This document shows positions 19,198-27,748 of a DNA stretch of 64,000 bases, one piece after another. Positions within the stretch are counted from its first letter, which is position 1, and every line of letters begins with the position of its first letter. A program made the translations under genes and the position numbers. Below the pieces are notes generated by a model. The model worked only from the letters and a program-made list of their open reading frames with translations, was not told where the DNA came from and did not search any database. Source of the stretch: a virus; IMG/VR virus record IMGVR_UViG_3300017917_001176, positions 1-64,000 of that record; one strand, 5' to 3'.

Positions 19198-19773
19198 ATG
19201 AAGCCTGTTTTAATGATTCACGAAATGAGTGAGTCTATTTTAGCACTGCCCTTGAAGAATTATGTGCTAACATTTGACGATGCTCTTTACAGCCAGTACT
19301 ACTATTGGCCGCAATTGCGTGATATACCCACGCAAAAATACTTCTTTGTAAGCTCAGACATACTGTGTGTAAATGGCATACAAAGTCAAGAATTCCCTTC
19401 TTGTACCGCAGCACATGCCAAAGCAGCCACGGGCAACTACGAAGATTACATGACCTTGTCGCAGTTAAAAGAACTAGCACAAGACCCCAGAGTAACCATT
19501 GGCGGGCACGGGCATGTTCATAAAGATCTACGCAAAACACAAGGTCTACAAAATCGTATCACTTTCATGCTAGAAGACACAGAACGCATGCTCAACTGGT
19601 TTGACACTAATCTTCAATTTAGACCAACTGCATTCTGCTATCCTTACAACAACGATGTGGATCAATTGTACACTGCGGTTTTACAACGTGCTGGCTTCAA
19701 GCAATTTTTCGGTCGTGAGCGAACACCAGTTGAAACGCTTCTGCAAAACACGCACCTATCTGAGTGCCTCTGA
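19198..19773 (+). CDS. Polysaccharide deacetylase-like (NodB/CE4)
   Basis: 191 residues, the only plus-strand gene in the 18.1-64 kb region. The CE4 pattern is present: LTFDDAL (25-30, catalytic and metal-binding Asp), GGHGHVH (102-108, metal-binding His residues) and FCYPYN (about 137-142). These enzymes remove N- or O-acetyl groups from sugars in a metal-dependent way. Its 3' end overlaps the convergent PIG-L gene by 77 bases, so the two coding regions share DNA. Substrate unknown; probably a cell-envelope or virion glycan. Confidence 0.8.
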   Translation: MKPVLMIHEMSESILALPLKNYVLTFDDALYSQYYYWPQLRDIPTQKYFFVSSDILCVNGIQSQEFPSCTAAHAKAATGNYEDYMTLSQLKELAQDPRVTIGGHGHVHKDLRKTQGLQNRITFMLEDTERMLNWFDTNLQFRPTAFCYPYNNDVDQLYTAVLQRAGFKQFFGRERTPVETLLQNTHLSECL

Positions 19774-20347
19774 GCACTGCCAGTGCTTCCATACTTTCAA
19801 CTGATCTAGCATCAGGATACTCATAGGTCTCGGTGTCATACCATGACAGTACAGTTCTTTTGGTGTCCATGTAATCTGTTATATCCACCCACTGATTGGC
19901 CTGCATGATTGTGCCTGTGGCCCAGTTAACTGAGTTTTCACACATGTACAATCTTTTTACTGTGCAATCTGCTTTTGGTCTGCATGCAACCAGCGCAGCT
20001 TCTGCTGTTAACTTATGATCTCTATGCAGGTCATCACGATGATGTGTGTACACTACATCAATATCCAACTGCTGTACCAACTGAGATATGTGTTCAACTG
20101 CATGTGTATAATCTAGATGCACATCATCAGCTTCACCAATCACAGAGTTTGCCCCCAACATCTGACACACACGTTGAAATGTTTGTTGCCGTGCTTCCTC
20201 AACGTATTCTGCATTTGGTCTATTACCTCTGCACAAGCTGGCTATCCATACTCTATGCCCATCTGCGGTTAGTTTTCTAATGGTACCGGCTGGCCCAAAC
20301 GCTTCATCATCTGGGTGTGCAAATACAAACAGTATGTTCTGTTTCAT
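19697..20347 (-). CDS. PIG-L-type N-acetylglucosamine deacetylase
   Basis: 216 residues. Zinc motif AHPDDE (residues 10-15) and the second His cluster THHRDDLHRDH identify the PIG-L/LmbE family, which deacetylates N-acetylated sugars in GPI, mycothiol or glycan pathways. The start overlaps the upstream epimerase by four bases. Last gene of the long minus-strand sugar operon. Deacetylation of an amino sugar made by the upstream epimerases is plausible; the actual substrate is unknown. Confidence 0.9.
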   Translation of the reverse strand: MKQNILFVFAHPDDEAFGPAGTIRKLTADGHRVWIASLCRGNRPNAEYVEEARQQTFQRVCQMLGANSVIGEADDVHLDYTHAVEHISQLVQQLDIDVVYTHHRDDLHRDHKLTAEAALVACRPKADCTVKRLYMCENSVNWATGTIMQANQWVDITDYMDTKRTVLSWYDTETYEYPDARSVESMEALAVLRGTQIGACFAEAFQLVFAHDRKIA

Positions 20348-21282
20348 AGCATGTCCTTGATAATACTGTCTAGGTCGTATGCGGGCACGTATCCTGTTAC
20401 TGTTTTAATCTTGCTTAGATCCGGAACACGCATGTCAATGTCACCGTGATTCTTGCTGAATGCTTGTTCATAGGGTACATGCACTATTTTGCTACCTGAA
20501 CCACTGAGTTCAATCACACGTTCAGCCAATTGATTTATAGTAACAGGCTGGTCGTTGCCAATGTTAAACAGCTCTCCATTTACAGTGGATACTTTGAGCA
20601 ATGCGTTCATGGCATCTTTAACATGACAAAAACTGCGCACCTGTGTGCCACTGCCGTATATGATCAAGTCTTCATTGCGTTTGGCTGCATTAACAAAGCG
20701 TGGCAGTACCATACCGTAGTCGCCCAACTGTCCAGGTCCTGTTACATTAAAGAATCGTACCAGTGTGAACGGAAAGTTACTGGCGCGAATCTGAAACTCA
20801 GTCATTAGTTTTGCTGTGGCATACCCCCAACGCAGTTTGCTACTGGGGCCAATGCTGGCATTGGCTTCTTCGTGGAACGGACCGTTGCCGTATATCTCAC
20901 TGGTGCTGGAGAATACCACATGACGTTTGGCTTTTTGAAAGAATGGAATTAGTTTATTGTTTAGTGCAATGTTGTTGAACAGTGTGCCACTAGGGTCTTT
21001 GTCAATGTGTTCTACTCCAACACTGCCTGCCAGGTGCCAGATCTTGTCGTGCTTGCGCACAATCTGTAACAGTTCATCTTCACTCATGGCAGTTAAATCG
21101 CCTTCGATAAAGCGATACAGGTTCTTATGCACAGCAAACTCCTCGCGAGGATCGCTGCTGGTAGCTAGATTATCAATCACAGTAACGCCCACATGGCGTT
21201 CACGTTGATTAAACAGTGTGTGAGTCAGGTGCCGACCAATGAAGCCCGCGCCGCCCAGAATTAAATGATTCATATATTTCAC
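20344..21282 (-). CDS. NAD-dependent sugar epimerase/dehydratase
   Basis: 312 residues (309 if the ATG three codons in is used). Extended SDR: Rossmann motif GGAGFIG (9-15), DNLATSS, a DLTAMS segment, SSTSEIYG, catalytic YATAK (YxxxK), RFFNVTGPGQ and a substrate domain with GELFNIGNDQPVTI. Works on nucleotide-sugars (UDP-glucose epimerase/dTDP-dehydratase type). Overlaps the upstream shorter SDR by 74 bases. Likely produces a modified nucleotide-sugar for surface glycan synthesis. Confidence 0.9.
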   Translation of the reverse strand: MKYMNHLILGGAGFIGRHLTHTLFNQRERHVGVTVIDNLATSSDPREEFAVHKNLYRFIEGDLTAMSEDELLQIVRKHDKIWHLAGSVGVEHIDKDPSGTLFNNIALNNKLIPFFQKAKRHVVFSSTSEIYGNGPFHEEANASIGPSSKLRWGYATAKLMTEFQIRASNFPFTLVRFFNVTGPGQLGDYGMVLPRFVNAAKRNEDLIIYGSGTQVRSFCHVKDAMNALLKVSTVNGELFNIGNDQPVTINQLAERVIELSGSGSKIVHVPYEQAFSKNHGDIDMRVPDLSKIKTVTGYVPAYDLDSIIKDML

Positions 21283-21823
21283 CTAGTGTTATTGCTTCTG
21301 AAAATACAGGTCTAAGATCTGCCATGGCTCTTACTACATCTCGTACATGTGCAATGGCATGCAGCTGATCCGGATTCTCAGGTTTGTGTGCAGTACCCAT
21401 CACGCAGCGTTTAACAAAGCTGTCCGGATCTGCATCTTCACCGTATACAGATGGCAAGCGATAGTTTACACATTCGCGTCCTGTGTGCTTTAGATAGATT
21501 TCCATGCACCGCTTGGCTACATTATACGCACCTTGCGCCGTTTCTGCAATATGTTCAGCACCAAAACTGCTGGCATTAACAAACACTGCATCGGAGTCAA
21601 TGGCAAGAGCTTTTCGAGTTAGATCCATGATAGTATCCATTACACCTGTGGTATCTTCTTTGATACGTGCAGTTGTAGCAGGGCAAGCCAGGTGATAGAT
21701 TCTTTCGCATGATACAGGCGTGAAATCACGGTCAATCAGCACCACGTGGTGGCCTCTACGCTGCAATTCCACCACTAAATGTCGGCCTATAAAGCCAGTG
21801 TGCCCTGTTACTGCGATTTCCAT
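21209..21823 (-). CDS. Short NAD-dependent epimerase-like protein
   Basis: 204 residues, clearly shorter than usual (about 300). Rossmann motif TGHTGFIG (6-13), VNASSFGAE, and catalytic YNVAK (YxxxK); RLPSVYGEDADP follows. The C-terminal substrate-binding part is reduced and extends into the next gene's coding region in another frame. Could work with the full-length SDR downstream or be a minimal reductase. Overlaps its neighbours at both ends. Confidence 0.8.
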   Translation of the reverse strand: MEIAVTGHTGFIGRHLVVELQRRGHHVVLIDRDFTPVSCERIYHLACPATTARIKEDTTGVMDTIMDLTRKALAIDSDAVFVNASSFGAEHIAETAQGAYNVAKRCMEIYLKHTGRECVNYRLPSVYGEDADPDSFVKRCVMGTAHKPENPDQLHAIAHVRDVVRAMADLRPVFSEAITLGEIYESFNSGRRGLHWSAPDSHTV

Positions 21824-22287
21824 ACTGCGTTATCCCATCCTAATCGAATAAATCGTACACCAGGTTTTTGTAATCCTTCTTTGACTGCGCGAACAAAACT
21901 GCTGCAATCTTCTGGTTCATACAGTGGTATGTCTAGCGCATCCATAAGTGCGGCATCATCGGCAACAAGGTGGCCACGCCCACAGATGCTATAACAGCCA
22001 TTATGTCCAGCATTAACAAAAATAATACTGCCCGTGTTTTCGGCCCAACCTTTGATATTAAGTTTAATTTGCTCATATGCTTTGTAGATAACGAATCCTG
22101 CGACTCCGTATATAATTACTTTCTTTCCTTGACTAGCCAGCCCTGCTGCAATGTTAACCATGTTGGGTTCTTGCACACCGCAATTGATTTGTTTATAATC
22201 ACCGTCGGTCCACTTCCACATGTCTCCATGCAAGAAATAAACTTCGCCCGGGTAGCGTGAAAGAAACTTATGTAAGGTTGCTCGCAT
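21808..22287 (-). CDS. Transketolase C-terminal half (pyrimidine domain)
   Basis: 159 residues. INCGVQEPNMVNIAAGLASQG is the typical transketolase/DXS-type pyrimidine-binding segment with its catalytic Glu-containing GVQE, followed by KKVIIYGVAGFVIYKA. The last, C-terminal domain of full transketolase is absent. The N-terminal half is two genes upstream (23470-24189), with a halogenase-like gene in between. The two halves probably assemble into a TPP enzyme moving two-carbon units. Confidence 0.75.
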   Translation of the reverse strand: MRATLHKFLSRYPGEVYFLHGDMWKWTDGDYKQINCGVQEPNMVNIAAGLASQGKKVIIYGVAGFVIYKAYEQIKLNIKGWAENTGSIIFVNAGHNGCYSICGRGHLVADDAALMDALDIPLYEPEDCSSFVRAVKEGLQKPGVRFIRLGWDNAVWKSQ

Positions 22288-23539
22288 CTGCTAACCATTC
22301 ATGATAGATTTTGCCACGGTGAATATTAATTAATTCATAAGGATCAATTTGTTCCCGTGGAGCCTGCGCCATGCCAAAACCGCTAAGAACATATTCCCAG
22401 GCTTCAGCAGGAAAAATATCAGTTTCTTTGTAGGGTTCAATTGACAGTGTTTTAAAATGATCCCAATACTCATTGCTGCGCTCTGAATATCTATAGTGTG
22501 CAGCAATAAAATTAACAATGGCATCAAAGTTCTCGTTGATCTGTTGATTGTATTCTGCCTCAGTTAACTTACCATCAATGTATGCACCAATCTTTTCAAT
22601 GCTGCTGATGATCAAATAGATGCCTGTGCTTTCCAATGGTTCAATAAAGGTTGCAGCAAGACCAATGCCAACCACGTTGTCCTGTAGATGCACACGATTG
22701 CGACCTGTAATAAAGTTCACTGTGTTAACTTCGGGTGGCTCAACTCCTGTGTAGTCTTTTACGTGGGCAACAAACTCCTGGTGTACATCAAACCGTTTGT
22801 CATGCACATACCCAAATGCTAGCCTATCGCCCAGTGGAATATGCCAGCACCAACCATGTTCCATTGCCTTAAACATACTGTAGGGCTTGCACTGTTTAGC
22901 ACGGTCAGTGTACAGTACACGAGTGGTCAATGCGCAATTGTTTGGAATGATATGACTGAAGTCTTCAAAGTTGTTTTCACGTTTGCTTACATGTCTAGCA
23001 AAGCCTGTGCTGTCGATCAGTAGATCGTAAGTGCCAGCCAGTTCTTCTTTGGTTGCAGTCTTACGGATCACTGTTAGATTGGGCATTTCGTGTAAACGTG
23101 TGTCTAGATATGCTGCCATTTCAGTTGTGCGGAAATGTGTGGCAATGTCTGGGTATTGTAAAATCTCATCCGGTATACGTTCTGTTTCAATGATACGATT
23201 GATACTAGCGGTATTGTGTTTTCCAATTTCACCAATGCCAAAAGGAAAACTAAAACGCTCACCAGGTCTGTTGAACCCATCAAACACAATGCCCAACTTT
23301 AACGTACCGTTGCAATGCTTGATAATATTTTCGTGTGTGATATCAATGCTTTTTAAAAAGTGACTGCTCTTGGGCACTAATGCTTCGCCCACGCCAATTG
23401 GATCATTCACCTCAGGAAATATCCAGGTGATAGATTTGTCTTTGTAGGTTTTTGCAAAGTAAAAGGCTGCTAGGTAGCCGCTAGTTCCGCCACCAACGAT
23501 TGTAATTCTGTTGATGTCTCGATCTTTTTGTAGTGCCAT
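22268..23539 (-). CDS. Flavin-dependent (tryptophan) halogenase-like protein
   Basis: 423 residues. FAD-binding GGGTSGY (16-22), GVGEA (49-53), GTLKLGI with Lys81 at the place of the catalytic Lys of PrnA-type halogenases, GWCWHIP (229-235, the family WxWxIP motif), and PLESTG (301-306) that corresponds to the catalytic Glu/Ser region. Shorter than PrnA (about 540). Such enzymes use FADH2 and chloride/bromide to halogenate aromatic rings. Substrate unknown. Overlaps both split-transketolase genes. A reductase that would supply FADH2 is not visible. Confidence 0.82.
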   Translation of the reverse strand: MALQKDRDINRITIVGGGTSGYLAAFYFAKTYKDKSITWIFPEVNDPIGVGEALVPKSSHFLKSIDITHENIIKHCNGTLKLGIVFDGFNRPGERFSFPFGIGEIGKHNTASINRIIETERIPDEILQYPDIATHFRTTEMAAYLDTRLHEMPNLTVIRKTATKEELAGTYDLLIDSTGFARHVSKRENNFEDFSHIIPNNCALTTRVLYTDRAKQCKPYSMFKAMEHGWCWHIPLGDRLAFGYVHDKRFDVHQEFVAHVKDYTGVEPPEVNTVNFITGRNRVHLQDNVVGIGLAATFIEPLESTGIYLIISSIEKIGAYIDGKLTEAEYNQQINENFDAIVNFIAAHYRYSERSNEYWDHFKTLSIEPYKETDIFPAEAWEYVLSGFGMAQAPREQIDPYELINIHRGKIYHEWLADASNLT

Positions 23540-24189
23540 TTTTTGATATCCTCTGTCATTGATTTTACGCCATGCCCTTTTTGTGTTTTACAAAACACTA
23601 TGTTAGGAATATTGTCCACCAGGTTAGCAAACGCCTGTCCTAGTTTTTGTTTGTCGTGTCCATTGACTTCTTGTACCCACCAATGGTAGTGTCTACAAAA
23701 GTCTTTAACCGGGTTTACCTTAAGCACGTCAGACACTGTTCCTGTAACCTGTGCGTTATTGTAGTCCACAGTAACAAATATGTTGCTGATCTGATGATGC
23801 CCAATAAACTGTAGTGCTTCCAGCGTATTGCCCATTTGCAGTGTGGCGTCTGTGATGTTTACCCACACACGTTGCCCAGGGTCTGCTAGTGCGATCCCAA
23901 TGGCAACACCTAGTGCATTGCCCATGGTTTCTTCACCGTAGTCCACAAACAACAACTCGTCGTGCTTGACTCCTACGCTTAAATCTTCTATTGTTCCTAG
24001 GTAGCCCAGCTTGCGCCACACTAGATAGTATGCTTGTGAACCAAAAGGCTTGCCAATAACAATGTGGTCCTTATAAGGTTTCACAATGCCGTCTGTGAAC
24101 AACACATCCACATAGTCCAGCATGCTCAGGGCACTAGGAATATGACTCAGTTGCTGCTGATAGGAATATTCTAACAGTTCCTTTTTCAT
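23470..24189 (-). CDS. Transketolase N-terminal half (TPP-binding)
   Basis: 239 residues. YGEETMGNALGVAIGIALAD, then DATLQMGNTLEALQ and VTVDYNNAQVTG match the diphosphate-binding region of transketolases, although the usual GDG is here TDA. KTQKGHGVKSMTED and WHYKK fit the end of the domain. It overlaps the halogenase gene by 70 bases and the gene upstream by four. The degenerate GDG may change cofactor handling. Split N/C transketolases occur in bacteria, normally adjacent. Confidence 0.78.
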   Translation of the reverse strand: MKKELLEYSYQQQLSHIPSALSMLDYVDVLFTDGIVKPYKDHIVIGKPFGSQAYYLVWRKLGYLGTIEDLSVGVKHDELLFVDYGEETMGNALGVAIGIALADPGQRVWVNITDATLQMGNTLEALQFIGHHQISNIFVTVDYNNAQVTGTVSDVLKVNPVKDFCRHYHWWVQEVNGHDKQKLGQAFANLVDNIPNIVFCKTQKGHGVKSMTEDIKKWHYKKIETSTELQSLVAELAAT

Positions 24190-24902
24190 ACAAACAACTC
24201 CTTGGGCAAATTACCATTCATCATTCTAATGCTGATCTGTTCTCGCTGTACGTCAAATTTACCAAACTGAAAAACTCGTTCAGGAGTATCACCGTTCATT
24301 ATGTACTTGGGTACTTCGTAACTCCACCGCCAGCTGTTCCAAATTGGATATAACATTTTGATTTCATTGTTAACAAATCCGTAGTAGGAAACATCGTTCA
24401 CTGGAAACAGATATAATCGAACGCCATCACGCCAGGTGTACTCTTTTGTTTTAGCATACAGTTGACTGAAACGATGTGCTGCCACTGCGGTTAACTGTGC
24501 AGGTGTTGCCTGCTGTTCTAGATTTGTATAGTAGATAAAATTATCATCTTCGTATTCAATTGGCGGCATGATATCAAATTCGTCACTGCGAGTGATCTGC
24601 TCAAAACGATTGATTATAAGAGCTCGCTGCTCGAGGTCCAGCGCATCACCAAACTCTGCTGGTAGTACTCTATTCCATCCAGACTGCATTCTAGCAAAGT
24701 ATTCTGGATTGTGTTGATTGATTAAATGTATGTACTTGAATGTAAAATTAATTGACCGTGGAACAATTACCTGCTGCGCTGTTCTAAAATGAAAATGATA
24801 ATAACTGTTGTTGCGTTTGGCTTCCTCTACCGTTGCATCAGGTAACAAGGAAGCCAATTGTTCAAACGTTTGAACTAGAAAGTAATTGTCCTGATCAAAC
24901 AT
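24186..24902 (-). CDS. Unrecognised protein linking rSAM and sugar genes
   Basis: 238 residues, aromatic and acidic (EYEDDNFIYYTN, NDVSYYGFVNNEIKMLYPIWNSWRWSYEVPKY). No domain recognised, no membrane segment, no Cys cluster. ATG/TGA overlaps on both sides place it firmly inside the operon between the radical-SAM genes and the transketolase/halogenase genes. Tyr/Trp-rich character may indicate a sugar- or peptide-binding role, but this is only a guess. Confidence 0.65.
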   Translation of the reverse strand: MFDQDNYFLVQTFEQLASLLPDATVEEAKRNNSYYHFHFRTAQQVIVPRSINFTFKYIHLINQHNPEYFARMQSGWNRVLPAEFGDALDLEQRALIINRFEQITRSDEFDIMPPIEYEDDNFIYYTNLEQQATPAQLTAVAAHRFSQLYAKTKEYTWRDGVRLYLFPVNDVSYYGFVNNEIKMLYPIWNSWRWSYEVPKYIMNGDTPERVFQFGKFDVQREQISIRMMNGNLPKELFV

Positions 24903-25990
24903 TATTCTTTTACGTGTCGGCTTAGGTAGAAGTCACCGCCGCAGTAGTCCCAGCGACAAGTGGTTCCTGTTTTATACAAGATAGACAATTTTGTTACGGC
25001 TAACTTGTCATGCACTAAATTTGTATACGGCGTCTCGGGCTGACTTTCGCGAATGAAGTTGGTCATGTGTATTCCACAATGAAAAACATTGCCATCACCG
25101 TTGATAGTAATTGATTCCTGCCCAGCAGCACACTGCCACCCACGAGCATCTACGCCCAATTTAAACAAGTCGTTGGTTGTGTATATCTTACCATCAATGT
25201 CGTACCGCTGCTCTGTCTTGTTATTTTCTTTATAAAACTCCATGTGCTTCGCCGCAACATCTTCTGGATACACATAGTGACAGAACCCGTATATCATTTC
25301 GCAATTTACTATCTTGTCGTAGGTAAGGTAATACTTAACTCTCTCGTAGAATTCTTCTGGAACTATCTTGATTATTTTGCCCTGATGCCAACGATCACCT
25401 CGTTCAACATTCTCCATCATGACATCCATGTTGTGTATCTCTACACCCAGTTCTTTTAAAACTTCCCAATTGTGGTCAAAGTTCTTGAGTTTGTTCAATC
25501 TCTTTAATTCAAGATAGTGAAAGCTGGCATTAAACTGATCGCAATACGGCAACATCTCACGCAACTTATCTTCGCCAATGGTGAGATTGGTTTGCATTTC
25601 GTTGTATGCCTTAATATCTGTTTCTTTGCCCTTTTGATGTATGTACTTTAGAATGTCTAAGCAACGAGGATGTCTAGTAGGTTCCCCGCCGTGATAATAA
25701 AATAGCACAGACTTAAATTGTTGTTTGACAAAAAATTCAAATAGTCTATCTATGGTTGTTATTATATCTTGATATTCATAGTGTCTACCGCTGTGCCAGT
25801 GACAGTAGTTGCATTTTAGATCACACGCTTCAGTTATACGAAACGTAACCATGTACTGATATTCAACTCCGCCGCTTTGTTCAGCGGGAGACAAGACTTT
25901 ATAGTGATGCTGAGGAACGATCTGCCCAACTTGCATATCCTCTTTATCTCTAATAACTTTGATTTTGCCTAGTTTATCTTTCATGGTCAT
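24902..25990 (-). CDS. Radical SAM enzyme 1
   Basis: 362 residues. Cluster motif CDLKCNYC (Cys56, 60, 63) in a FRITEACDLKCNYC context, then YYHGGEPTRHP (the GGEP SAM-binding motif). The C-terminal part contains CAAGQESITINGDGNVFHCG, a SPASM-like auxiliary region that appears incomplete, and ends TTCRWDYCGGDFY. Radical SAM enzymes use a [4Fe-4S] cluster and SAM to make a 5'-deoxyadenosyl radical. Overlaps the upstream gene by 17 bases. First of seven in this cassette. Confidence 0.9.
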   Translation of the reverse strand: MTMKDKLGKIKVIRDKEDMQVGQIVPQHHYKVLSPAEQSGGVEYQYMVTFRITEACDLKCNYCHWHSGRHYEYQDIITTIDRLFEFFVKQQFKSVLFYYHGGEPTRHPRCLDILKYIHQKGKETDIKAYNEMQTNLTIGEDKLREMLPYCDQFNASFHYLELKRLNKLKNFDHNWEVLKELGVEIHNMDVMMENVERGDRWHQGKIIKIVPEEFYERVKYYLTYDKIVNCEMIYGFCHYVYPEDVAAKHMEFYKENNKTEQRYDIDGKIYTTNDLFKLGVDARGWQCAAGQESITINGDGNVFHCGIHMTNFIRESQPETPYTNLVHDKLAVTKLSILYKTGTTCRWDYCGGDFYLSRHVKE

Positions 25991-26813
25991 CCATTATACT
26001 ACGTTTGCTTTGCGCAGTCAAGCTACGATTAATGAATCGCATGAGCTCACCGTAATATTGATTGTCATCCATTTCACGACCAGTAATTTTAAAACTGGTC
26101 ACACCCATATCTATTAGACGTCGCATGTTATCGGGTTTGATGTCCATGCAATCGTGCTTGCTGTCTTTACTATAGTCAAATTTTGGAATCCAGCATTCTT
26201 CAACTTCTCTTGAATAAGGGTTGCCCGCTGTGTTTTCGTCTGCAATGGCTTTGAAGTGCTGATCCCAATACTTGCACCCATACACACAGGTATCGTTTAA
26301 CATCACTTCCCATTTGGTTGCATCCAGTTCGTTGCTGCGAGGATCAAAGATATGTTCAAATCTTGGCACTATCCAATCGTAGTCCTGCTCCAACTGTTTG
26401 TAAAATGCAATGTCACTGTCCTGTAGTGGAATGTTCAACAGGCCCATGCCTGTGATACTGTAGATCAAATCATAGTCGGGATAGTGAGTGCGCACATACT
26501 TGCGCAGATCTTCATTCACAATGATCAGTGCGTTGCCCTTGCGATGAAACTTTTCCAACAGTTGATTGCCCAGTTCATCTGTTAGGTCTATCTTGTAGTT
26601 GCTCATGGTCAGTGCAATGCTTATGCCCTTGCTGTAGTAGAACTCCATGAGTCCTTCGTTGTAGTACACACTGCGATTGATACGGCCACCATTCCAACGG
26701 CATTTGTTTATGCCATCGTACACAACCAGCTGAGTGTTGTCCACCAATTGGTTGCTCAAAAACTTTATGATTGGCACGCTCTTACTAAAGGCACCAGCGA
26801 TTAAATATCTCAT
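25974..26813 (-). CDS. U32-peptidase-like TIM-barrel protein
   Basis: 279 residues from ATG 26813, which overlaps the upstream stop (ATGA). Features that recall U32-type proteins (UbiU/V, YhbU): an alternating beta/alpha pattern, WEVMLNDTCVYGCKYWDQHF with two Cys near a His, and VTSFKITGREMDDNQYY near the end. Radical-SAM neighbours are common for U32 proteins, some of which carry Fe-S clusters. The assignment rests on motif resemblance only. Confidence 0.45.
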   Translation of the reverse strand: MRYLIAGAFSKSVPIIKFLSNQLVDNTQLVVYDGINKCRWNGGRINRSVYYNEGLMEFYYSKGISIALTMSNYKIDLTDELGNQLLEKFHRKGNALIIVNEDLRKYVRTHYPDYDLIYSITGMGLLNIPLQDSDIAFYKQLEQDYDWIVPRFEHIFDPRSNELDATKWEVMLNDTCVYGCKYWDQHFKAIADENTAGNPYSREVEECWIPKFDYSKDSKHDCMDIKPDNMRRLIDMGVTSFKITGREMDDNQYYGELMRFINRSLTAQSKRSIMDDHER

Positions 26814-27748
26814 TTTAAATTTTCTTTGGGAAAGTTGAACATATTCTCGCATTTGCAGCAGTCCAACGGGCAAACTTCTTGTTGTATAAAATCCACTGCC
26901 TTGGGCATCAGCTTCCCAACCTTGCGTCCTGTACAGATATTTTCAATCTCTCCGTTTACACTGATTTCGTAAAACAACGGGGTACAGGTAAATCCTTTGA
27001 ACCGATCGAATCGTTTCTCATAGATTTGAAAATCATTTAGATACTCTACTGTGCCATCGTTGAATTCATATTTATGAGTTAAATTGATGTGACTGGCTCT
27101 TTGCGACATGTCAGCAAATGACCAATCCAACTCAGACTGAAACAGCTCGTAAAATTCTTTGGAGTAGGCCGATGTCCAATGGCTAGTGTCTGACAGAATC
27201 TGCAAACTATAATTGACTCCATTTTCTTTCAGTAGTTTAATTCGTTCCAACGTAACGGGCCAATGTTTGCTTTCGTCGCTCATGATCAGCGTGACAGAAA
27301 ACTTTATGTACTGTGAGTCTTTGAGTGACAATGCTTTGTCTATAAACTTGTTGTCTACAAAGTCAGGGTGCAAGGATGCTGCAATTTCAACACCCGTTAA
27401 CTCTGGCCTATCTAATTTTTTGTAATAGTTTAAACTGCGAGATAAGTTTGTAGCAACCAGTACACCTTTACAGTGCGGAATACTTTTTACTTCTAACAGT
27501 ATGTCTGCCATCTTAGGATGCAGTGTAGGTTCACCGCCTACCATGTCTATTTCAAAATCTGTGTCTAATTTTTTCAATCTAGCCAGAGTGAACTTGTACT
27601 GGCTCATGCTGTCTTCGTGTTGCCAATTCTCTGTCATCTTGCCAGCACTGGCACAATAGTTACAGCTGAAGTTACACCAATTGGTTAGATACCAACTGAA
27701 GTGTATGGTTTTGTATTCAGGATTGCCTGCACGAATTATTGAGCGCAT
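26810..27748 (-). CDS. Radical SAM enzyme 2 (AGNPEY family)
   Basis: 312 residues from ATG 27748, which has a perfect AAGGAGG site. N-terminus RSIIRAGNPEY, cluster motif CNFSCNYC (Cys25, 29, 32), then DMVGGEPTLHP. The C-terminal region has CTPLFYEISVNGEIENICTGR and a terminal Cys cluster CPLDCCKCENMFNFPKE. It is a close paralogue of the next upstream enzyme (27736) and of that at 30288. Probably two Fe-S clusters. Confidence 0.92.
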   Translation of the reverse strand: MRSIIRAGNPEYKTIHFSWYLTNWCNFSCNYCASAGKMTENWQHEDSMSQYKFTLARLKKLDTDFEIDMVGGEPTLHPKMADILLEVKSIPHCKGVLVATNLSRSLNYYKKLDRPELTGVEIAASLHPDFVDNKFIDKALSLKDSQYIKFSVTLIMSDESKHWPVTLERIKLLKENGVNYSLQILSDTSHWTSAYSKEFYELFQSELDWSFADMSQRASHINLTHKYEFNDGTVEYLNDFQIYEKRFDRFKGFTCTPLFYEISVNGEIENICTGRKVGKLMPKAVDFIQQEVCPLDCCKCENMFNFPKENLK

